Shown piece after piece: positions 1 to 3,943 of a DNA stretch of 6,774 bases (position 1 is its first letter; each line of letters opens with the position of its first letter). The DNA comes from Candidatus Doudnabacteria bacterium (GTDB lineage: Bacteria; Patescibacteriota; Doudnabacteria; UBA920). The notes beneath the pieces are model-generated. The model ran no database searches, had not been told where the DNA came from, and worked only from the letters and a program-made list of their open reading frames with translations. The translations under genes were made by a program, and so were the position numbers. The DNA lies in NCBI GenBank assembly GCA_016788805.1, contig JAEUSE010000053.1, positions 1-6,774 on the forward strand, read 5' to 3'.

Positions 1-171
1 ATTGGCGCTTTACTGTGGGCAGTGGGTCTTACTTTGCTCGGGTATTGGCTTGGTACCACAGTACCAAACGTAGAGAAATACATTGCCCCGGGTATTATTT
101 TGATTATTCTGTTATCTGTCAGCCCGGGAGTCTACCACGTACTAAAAGATAATAAAAGCAGGGCGGCCTGA
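1..171 (+). CDS. DedA/VTT-family membrane protein, C-terminal fragment
   Basis: The 5' end lies outside the window; the last 56 codons are visible in frame 1 and end in TGA at 169-171. The fragment reads as two hydrophobic segments, roughly residues 1-18 (GALLWAVGLTLLGYWLG) and 30-42 (PGIILIILLSVSP), followed by a short basic tail (KDNKSRAA). The G-A-x-x-W then G-Y-x-x-G pattern is typical of the C-terminal part of DedA (SNARE-associated/VTT) proteins. These are inner-membrane proteins with roles in membrane homeostasis and lipid-carrier or phospholipid transport. It ends 28 bases before the photolyase on the same strand, so co-transcription is possible. The substrate cannot be inferred from this piece. 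The family call rests on a short fragment, so other small polytopic membrane families remain possible. Confidence 0.7.
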   Translation: MGALLWAVGLTLLGYWLGTTVPNVEKYIAPGIILIILLSVSPGVYHVLKDNKSRAA

Positions 172-199
172 TTTCGTTTTGTAAAACTTAAAAAATAAT

Positions 200-1606
200 A
201 TGGTCCATCAAGGACGAGTGCGGCAGATAAATAAAATAGCTGCCTCAAAAGAGATTGGTCCTGTAGTGTATTGGATGAGCCGTGACCAGCGCGTGCGCGA
301 CAACTGGGCGTTTTTGTATGCCTGCGAACGGGCGCGTGCGCTTAATGTGCCGGTGATAGTGGCCTTTTGTCTACGCAAAAAATTTGCCCATGCGACAGAA
401 CGCATGGTGGATTTTATGTTGTCCGGGTTAGCCGAGATGGAAAAAGAGTTGGCAGTCAAGCACGTACCGTTTTATTTTCTAATGGGACACCCGCAGGTGG
501 AGCTGGTACAGTTTACACGAGCACATGAGGCCTCAATACTCATATCCGATTTTTCTCCGTTGCGACACCACCGAGCGTGGCAAAAACACATTGCGGACAA
601 GGTTAGGATACCGTTCTATGAAGTAGACGCGCATAATATTGTACCGGCTTGGGTAGCAAGTCAAAAGCAAGAGTTTGGCGCGTACACTTTGCGACCAAAA
701 CTACATAAGCTACTGCCCGAATATTTGGAAGAGTTTCCTCGCACTGTGCTTTCTCCTGCGCAGAAGTCCGCAAGTTTTCTCCACAAAACGGATTGGGCGT
801 GGATACGATCTCATATATCCAGTGATCACGCGGTCCGCTCACTGAAGTGGATTATTCCGGGGGAGGCGGCTGCACGTAAAGTGCTTGCTCATTTTTTATC
901 AACCAAGCTGCGTACGTACGATACTGATCGGAACGATCCGACACTGGACGGTCAATCCAATCTCTCCCCGTACTTGCATTTTGGACAGCTATCCGCCCAG
1001 CGGGTTGTGTTAGACCTGTTAGCGAGTCATGGGTTACATGTTCACGATGTGCTCGACAAAGCTAAAAATGGTGCAGCTGGAGCACGGGGAAATGCGGCTG
1101 CGTTTATAGAAGAGTTAGTAGTGCGTCGCGAGCTTTCGGATAATTTTTGTTTTTATAATCCGCACTACGAATCTCCCAAAGGCTACCCAGCATGGGCGCA
1201 AAAAACGTTGCACGAGCACGCGCGCGACAAGCGTGAGTATGTCTATACGTTGGCGGAACTAGAACAGGGGAGGACTCACGACGAACTTTGGAATGCAGCT
1301 CAGGCAGAAATGGTTCAGCGAGGTAAAATGCACGGCTATTTGCGCATGTACTGGGCTAAGAAAATTTTAGAGTGGACTCGTTCAGTCACCGAAGCTCATC
1401 GTATTGCCGTGTATCTGAACGACACCTATTCTCTGGACGGTCGTGATCCAAACGGCTATGCAGGTATTGCCTGGAGTTTGGGCGGAGTGCATGATCGTGC
1501 TTGGTTTGAACGGTCTGTCTTCGGTAAAATTCGGTATATGTCTTATGGGGGCGCAAAAAGCAAATTTGCTATCCAAAAATACATCGACATCCTTAAAAAA
1601 GGGTAA
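200..1606 (+). CDS. phr: Class II CPD photolyase (deoxyribodipyrimidine photolyase)
   Basis: Flavin enzyme that uses blue/near-UV light to split cyclobutane pyrimidine dimers in DNA. The 468 residues match the usual length of class II photolyases. The N-terminal Rossmann-like antenna domain opens with PVVYWMSRDQR (21-31), a class II signature. The C-terminal FAD domain carries SNLSPYLHFGQ (253-263), ELSDNFCFYNP (311-321), LWNAAQ (363-368), GKMHGYLRMYWAKKILEW (375-392) and LDGRDPNGYAGIAWSLGG (412-429). From memory of the Methanosarcina mazei enzyme, W364 and W385 correspond to its W360/W381 electron-transfer pair and N407 to its N403 near flavin N5. The ATG at 200 gives an N-terminus that aligns with that enzyme; no Shine-Dalgarno precedes it (the upstream stretch is A/T-rich), so initiation may be weak, coupled to the DedA-like gene, or leaderless. 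No truncation or missing key residue is seen. Identification is very secure. Confidence 0.97.
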   Translation: MVHQGRVRQINKIAASKEIGPVVYWMSRDQRVRDNWAFLYACERARALNVPVIVAFCLRKKFAHATERMVDFMLSGLAEMEKELAVKHVPFYFLMGHPQVELVQFTRAHEASILISDFSPLRHHRAWQKHIADKVRIPFYEVDAHNIVPAWVASQKQEFGAYTLRPKLHKLLPEYLEEFPRTVLSPAQKSASFLHKTDWAWIRSHISSDHAVRSLKWIIPGEAAARKVLAHFLSTKLRTYDTDRNDPTLDGQSNLSPYLHFGQLSAQRVVLDLLASHGLHVHDVLDKAKNGAAGARGNAAAFIEELVVRRELSDNFCFYNPHYESPKGYPAWAQKTLHEHARDKREYVYTLAELEQGRTHDELWNAAQAEMVQRGKMHGYLRMYWAKKILEWTRSVTEAHRIAVYLNDTYSLDGRDPNGYAGIAWSLGGVHDRAWFERSVFGKIRYMSYGGAKSKFAIQKYIDILKKG

Positions 1607-1633
1607 TCCTTTTAGCTTTTGGGGGATAACTGT

Positions 1634-1662
1634 TTGACACGCAAGACGCGAGAGCGTATACC
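1634..1662 (+). promoter_or_regulatory. Sigma-70-type promoter for the zinc-ribbon gene
   Basis: TTGACA at 1634-1639 is a perfect -35 hexamer. It is followed after exactly 17 bp by TATACC at 1657-1662 (4 of 6 matches to TATAAT). Transcription would start near 1669, giving a leader of about 45 nt. The spacer contains a small inverted repeat, ACGC-GAGA-GCGT (1646-1657), that could be an operator but is too short to claim as one. Confidence 0.65.
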
Positions 1663-1697
1663 AGAGGTAGCAGGAGATGGTAGTGTATAAGTCGGCG

Positions 1698-1709
1698 AAA
1701 GGGGGTGAT
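1698..1709 (+). promoter_or_regulatory. Near-perfect extended Shine-Dalgarno of the zinc-ribbon gene
   Basis: AAAGGGGGTGAT matches 11 of 12 positions of the sequence complementary to the common bacterial 16S rRNA 3' end (AAAGGAGGTGAT). The G-run ends 8 nt before the ATG at 1714. This decides the start: an in-frame ATG at 1708 and GTG at 1705 both overlap the Shine-Dalgarno itself and are therefore unlikely. Confidence 0.8.
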
Positions 1710-1713
1710 GTGT

Positions 1714-1884
1714 ATGCGCACCTATATATGCCGAACGTGCGGCTTCTCAGAGGGCGAACCTAAATTATGCCCAAACTGTGATGAGCCGTTGGTGGAGCTT
1801 ACTTCAGAGTTGGAAGTTGAGTTCCAAAATAACATGGTACTGCACAACGCAGTGAGTATGATGAACGGAAGGAAGTGGTATTAA
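1714..1884 (+). CDS. Zinc-ribbon microprotein (56 aa), function unknown
   Basis: A short gene with strong expression signals. The product begins MRTYICRTCGFSEG and carries two CxxC knuckles, C6-x2-C9 and C19-x2-C22, separated by nine residues. This is the spacing of a rubredoxin-like or zinc-ribbon metal site, resembling the C-terminal knuckles of rubrerythrin. The remaining ~34 residues (SELEVEFQNNMV onward, ending NGRKWY) look like a mostly helical tail without cysteines. No signal peptide or membrane segment is visible, so it is probably cytoplasmic. The gene has its own TTGACA promoter, near-perfect Shine-Dalgarno and strong terminator, so it looks monocistronic and well expressed. The four cysteines and the signals make it a real gene; whether it binds zinc or iron, and what it does (nucleic-acid binding, protein partner, redox), is not shown. 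Confidence 0.8.
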   Translation: MRTYICRTCGFSEGEPKLCPNCDEPLVELTSELEVEFQNNMVLHNAVSMMNGRKWY

Positions 1885-1915
1885 GCTTTTATTATGAGTT
1901 CTAGGAGTTACGTAT

Positions 1916-1950
1916 AACGCCCGGCCATGCGCCGGGCGTTGTGTTTTATT
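1916..1950 (+). terminator. Intrinsic terminator after the zinc-ribbon gene
   Basis: AACGCCCGG (1916-1924) pairs perfectly with CCGGGCGTT (1932-1940). One more C-G pair (1925/1931) makes a 10-bp stem with a 5-nt loop, followed by a T-rich run from 1941 (GTGTTTTATTTTTT). The T-run is on the plus side only, so it chiefly ends plus-strand transcription. It overlaps the 3' end of the convergent recombinase gene and the hairpin could also protect that mRNA's 3' end. Confidence 0.85.
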
Positions 1951-2941
1951 TTTTAGCGTGGAATTTTTGGGGTACTTCGCGGAGACCTTCGGTTGTTACG
2001 TGGGTGTAAATTTGGGTGGTGGTAATGCTGGCGTGACCGAGCATGGTTTGCACGGAGCGAATGTCCGCCCCGTTACGGAGTAAATCGGTAGCAAAGCTGT
2101 GGCGGAAAGTATGCGGGGAGACTTTGTGGGTAATACCCGCCAACATAGCGTATTTGTGTATGAGCCGCTGTATGGAACGGGCGGAGAGTCCGACGGCTTT
2201 TCCGTCATTTTTTTCCGATCGCTTAAAACCTTGGGCGGTAATTTCCGCTTCTACGCTTTTTCCGACTTTGCTGTGGGCAATAAACAAACCGGGGTGGTTA
2301 TCGGTACGCTTTTTTAAGTAGGCTTTAATGGCGGCGGCGGCATCCGGCGATAGGAACACTAAGCGTAATTTGTCACCTTTGCCCCGCACGGTGAATTCCG
2401 CTCGATCGGTATTCACCATTTGTTGTTTGAGCGAGGTGAGTTCGCTAATACGCACTCCTGTTGAGAAGAGCGTAAGTAGAATAGCTTTGTCCCGGAGGCG
2501 AAGTAACTCCTCCGGCTCCTGCTCCAGGGCTTTAAATATTCTGGAGAGTTCGTCACCTTCCAGGCTTTCCACTTGCCGGCTGGGGTTCTTGGCAAGCTCT
2601 ATCTTTTCCGGGGCCAGTGTTTCTACGTCATGCTTGCTTAAGTACTTAAGAAATGCACGCAGTGCTATAACGTGATAGTTTTGGGTAATGAGCTTTAGTC
2701 GGTCGCCTTTATCGTTCACATACCTATTTAGAAAGAGCCGATACTTACGCACAAGCTCCAGGTTTATCTGCTTTGGGTGTGTGCAGCTTTCTTCTCCGGC
2801 AAACGCGGCAAACCTGTGTAAGTAGTGGTCGTAATTGCGGATGGTCTTGTCGCTCTTGTTCTTTTCTATCTCGCAATATTCCAGAAATTCCTGTATGTAT
2901 TTGTCTAGTGGGTTTCTAGAACGTTGAGTGGGGGTATCCAT
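1946..2941 (-). CDS. Tyrosine recombinase, XerC/XerD/XerA type
   Basis: Site-specific recombinase of the Xer group, which resolves chromosome dimers at dif or integrates mobile DNA. From the ATG at 2941 it has 331 residues. The N-terminal SAM-like core-binding domain spans about 11-105 and the catalytic domain about 125-325. All six active-site residues are visible: R164 (TGVRISE), K188 (GKGDK), H277 and R280 (SPHTFRHSFAT), H303 (LGHASITTTQ) and nucleophile Y312 (IYTH). Length slightly exceeds the ~300 usual for XerC/XerD because of a charged insertion of roughly 20 residues around 223-250. A TTG at 2971 would add 10 residues and is bounded by an in-frame stop upstream; I prefer the ATG, which lacks a Shine-Dalgarno and may be leaderless. 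No phage or transposon genes flank it, favouring a housekeeping Xer over a mobile integrase. The dif-like repeat at its start supports this. Which Xer subtype it is cannot be settled here. Confidence 0.93.
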   Translation of the reverse strand: MDTPTQRSRNPLDKYIQEFLEYCEIEKNKSDKTIRNYDHYLHRFAAFAGEESCTHPKQINLELVRKYRLFLNRYVNDKGDRLKLITQNYHVIALRAFLKYLSKHDVETLAPEKIELAKNPSRQVESLEGDELSRIFKALEQEPEELLRLRDKAILLTLFSTGVRISELTSLKQQMVNTDRAEFTVRGKGDKLRLVFLSPDAAAAIKAYLKKRTDNHPGLFIAHSKVGKSVEAEITAQGFKRSEKNDGKAVGLSARSIQRLIHKYAMLAGITHKVSPHTFRHSFATDLLRNGADIRSVQTMLGHASITTTQIYTHVTTEGLREVPQKFHAKK

Positions 2942-2968
2942 ATATACATAGTATAACCTATGTAAGGG
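2941..2968. other. dif: Candidate dif-like Xer recombination site
   Basis: The core is TACATAG (2945-2951), a 6-bp spacer TATAAC (2952-2957), then CTATGTA (2958-2964), an exact 7-bp inverted repeat. Extended to the standard 11+6+11 dif architecture it covers 2941-2968. The right arm, CTATGTAAGGG, resembles the conserved arm of known dif sites (TTATGTAA in Bacillus subtilis, TTATGTTAAAT in Escherichia coli, both from memory). The outer parts of the arms are asymmetric, as in real dif sites. It sits immediately at the start of the Xer-type gene, as in the single-recombinase XerS and XerH systems. An AT-rich inverted repeat of this size can arise by chance, so this is a candidate only. Confidence 0.45.
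2950..2955 (-). promoter_or_regulatory. Possible -10 element for the Xer gene
   Basis: On the minus strand TATACT (5 of 6 matches to TATAAT) lies 8 nt before the ATG at 2941, so transcription would begin at or next to the start codon and give a leaderless message. No -35 hexamer is recognisable at a proper distance. The element lies inside the dif-like repeat, so Xer binding there could repress its own gene. Confidence 0.3.
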
Positions 2969-2973
2969 CAAAT

Positions 2974-3002
2974 TTGCTTATTTCCAGGGATTTTTGTATA
3001 AT
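2974..3002 (+). promoter_or_regulatory. Promoter for the rpsO-pnp cluster
   Basis: A perfect TATAAT -10 at 2997-3002 lies 17 bp after TTGCTT at 2974-2979, which keeps the TTG of the -35 consensus. Transcription would start near 3009, giving an rpsO leader of about 83 nt. The -35 overlaps the 10-bp palindrome GCAAATTTGC (2968-2977). Confidence 0.65.
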
Positions 3003-3021
3003 GAGTTCACTTGTAATTAGC

Positions 3022-3083
3022 CACGAGCTCGGCTTAAGCACCGGGTTTCGTGTAGAGAAAGGCATCCCGCCGTTGGTGGGGTG
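3022..3083 (+). promoter_or_regulatory. Structured rpsO leader, candidate S15 autoregulatory element
   Basis: Two hairpins can be drawn. The first pairs CACGA (3022-3026) with TCGTG (3048-3052) and inside it CTCGG (3028-3032) with CCGGG (3041-3045), around an 8-nt loop. The second pairs CATCCCGCC (3063-3071) with GGTGGGGTG (3075-3083), nine consecutive pairs including two G-U wobbles, with a 3-nt loop. The only Shine-Dalgarno-like sequence, GGGGTGA (3078-3084), is buried in the second stem 7 nt before the rpsO ATG. In several bacteria S15 is known to bind its own leader and repress translation, using varied RNA folds. Here the regulatory role is inferred from structure and position. Confidence 0.5.
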
Positions 3084-3091
3084 AATACGCA

Positions 3092-3415
3092 ATGCTTACA
3101 AAGCAAGATAAAGACGGGATTATCAAGAAATACCGCACTCATAAAGACGATACCGGGAGTCCGGAAGTGCAGATAGCTATCTTAACTCGGGAAATCGAGT
3201 TGGTAAGCGAGCACCTTAAAGTGCACCGTAAAGATAATCATTCCCGCCGTGGTTTGCTTAAAATGGTTGGCAATCGCCGTCGGTTGCTTCGATACCTCCG
3301 TCAGGAAGACGCGAAGCGTTTTGACAAGCTAGTTGATCGTTTAAAGCTTAAGGTAAATATTTCTTCAACGCCTTCTAAGGTAATTGTCGCACCGAAGCCT
3401 GAAACAGAGGAGTAA
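3092..3415 (+). CDS. rpsO: 30S ribosomal protein S15
   Basis: Primary 16S rRNA-binding protein of the small-subunit platform, binding the central domain (h20-h22 junction) early in assembly. The 107 residues start MLTKQDKDGIIKKY and contain the family landmarks DTGSPEVQIAILTREI (20-35), H41 and HRKDNHSRRGLLKMVGNRRR (45-64), followed by RLLRYLR. S15 normally ends near residue 89; here a tail of about 18 residues (from VNISSTPS to KPETEE) is added, with a Pro-rich then acidic end. The start follows a buried Shine-Dalgarno in a structured leader, suggesting translational autoregulation. It is first gene of a cluster leading to pnp, the classic bacterial order, with one unknown gene between. Identification is secure; a role for the tail is not evident. 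Confidence 0.98.
   Translation: MLTKQDKDGIIKKYRTHKDDTGSPEVQIAILTREIELVSEHLKVHRKDNHSRRGLLKMVGNRRRLLRYLRQEDAKRFDKLVDRLKLKVNISSTPSKVIVAPKPETEE
3406..3412 (+). promoter_or_regulatory. Shine-Dalgarno of the 131-aa gene inside the rpsO 3' end
   Basis: AGAGGAG lies within the last codons of rpsO, 11 nt before the ATG at 3424. No other ribosome-binding site is visible in the 8-bp gap between the two genes. The placement suggests translation of the second gene is coupled to termination on rpsO. Confidence 0.5.
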
Positions 3416-3423
3416 ACTAGTTT

Positions 3424-3819
3424 ATGAGTGACGCGTTGGACTCACAAAAGTTCGCCGCTGAGTGGCTCGATGTAGCCCAGCAGATTGTGGCGAGAATATA
3501 TGCGGAAGAGGCTGTCCAACGCTTGCATGAAAGCTACGCGACGCACGGGTCTTTTACTTTGGAACAACGGAGTGACTTTATAGCCATTGCGAATCGAGTA
3601 AAGAGCACCGTCTTACACGAGCTATACGGTCCGGAGGGGTCGTCGAGTTTCCAGGAATTTCAGTTGCGTTGGCGAAATTGGTACGACCACAAGGGTACGC
3701 TGCCTCAAGAGAATCGTCGCTTAACCAACGCAGAACACATCATTTACAGTAGTACTCCGGACGTGGAAGAGTTTTTTTCAAATTTTGACCGAGAAAATAA
3801 AGGCGGTACCACTGAATAG
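3424..3819 (+). CDS. Unknown 131-aa protein between rpsO and pnp
   Basis: I do not recognise a family. The gene starts 8 bp after the rpsO stop in the same direction, shares its promoter, and has a plausible AGAGGAG ribosome-binding site, so it is almost certainly expressed with S15. The protein appears soluble: no signal peptide, no membrane segment, no cysteines. Residues 8-38 (FAAEWLDVAQQIV region) and 46-68 read as amphipathic helices; 76-90 is aromatic-rich (FQEFQLRWRNWYDHK); 93-109 contains LPQENRRLTNAEHIIY; the end is acidic then Gly/Thr-rich. The TAG stop falls in the loop of a long hairpin that precedes pnp. Its position between a ribosomal protein and an RNA-decay enzyme suggests, without proving, a role linked to translation or RNA. 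Confidence 0.8.
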   Translation: MSDALDSQKFAAEWLDVAQQIVARIYAEEAVQRLHESYATHGSFTLEQRSDFIAIANRVKSTVLHELYGPEGSSSFQEFQLRWRNWYDHKGTLPQENRRLTNAEHIIYSSTPDVEEFFSNFDRENKGGTTE

Positions 3820-3832
3820 GTGGACTGCCTTT
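3799..3832 (+). terminator. Long hairpin between the unknown gene and pnp (attenuator or processing site)
   Basis: AAAGGCGGT (3799-3807) plus CCAC (3809-3812) pairs with GTGG (3820-3823) plus ACTGCCTTT (3824-3832). That makes 13 base pairs with one bulged A and one G-U pair, closing a 7-nt loop that contains the upstream gene's TAG stop. The 3' side is only partly T-rich (ATTGCTCTT), so termination is probably incomplete. By analogy with Escherichia coli rpsO-pnp, where a terminator and RNase III site separate the genes, it may lower or process read-through into pnp. The structure is seen; the role is inferred. Confidence 0.55.
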
Positions 3833-3850
3833 ATTGCTCTTGCGCATAAT
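3821..3850 (+). promoter_or_regulatory. Weak candidate promoter for pnp
   Basis: TGGACT (3821-3826, 4 of 6 matches to TTGACA) and CATAAT (3845-3850, 5 of 6 to TATAAT) are 18 bp apart. Transcription would start near 3857, after the hairpin, giving pnp its own message. Elements of this quality are common by chance in AT-rich gaps. Confidence 0.3.
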
Positions 3851-3886
3851 TAATCAATTAGTAAGCGAAGTGGTGCGTGAATAACG

Positions 3887-3908
3887 CGAAGACTTATTAA
3901 AGTCGTCG
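3887..3908 (+). promoter_or_regulatory. Hairpin in the pnp leader
   Basis: CGAAGACTT (3887-3895) pairs with AAGTCGTCG (3900-3908) across an ATTA loop, eight pairs with one A-G mismatch. It lies 35 nt before the preferred pnp start. In enterobacteria a pnp leader stem is cut by RNase III and then targeted by PNPase for autoregulation; this could be a counterpart, but there is no sequence similarity I can point to. Confidence 0.35.
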
Positions 3909-3943
3909 TCTACTTGCGCGGCACTCTCGCAGAAAGATGTCGT

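Noticed and set aside
1597..1613. AAAAGG / CCTTTT hairpin overlapping the photolyase stop codon
   Set aside because: Six pairs with only two G-C and no continuous T-run after it; too weak to call a terminator.
2043..2675. Plus-strand open frames opposite the recombinase
   Set aside because: Antisense shadows of a clearly functional tyrosine recombinase; no ribosome-binding site and low-complexity Ser/Arg-rich translations.
1946..2971. Recombinase as a marker of an integrated mobile element
   Set aside because: No phage, transposon, tRNA target or att-like direct repeats nearby; neighbours are housekeeping genes and the motifs fit a housekeeping Xer.
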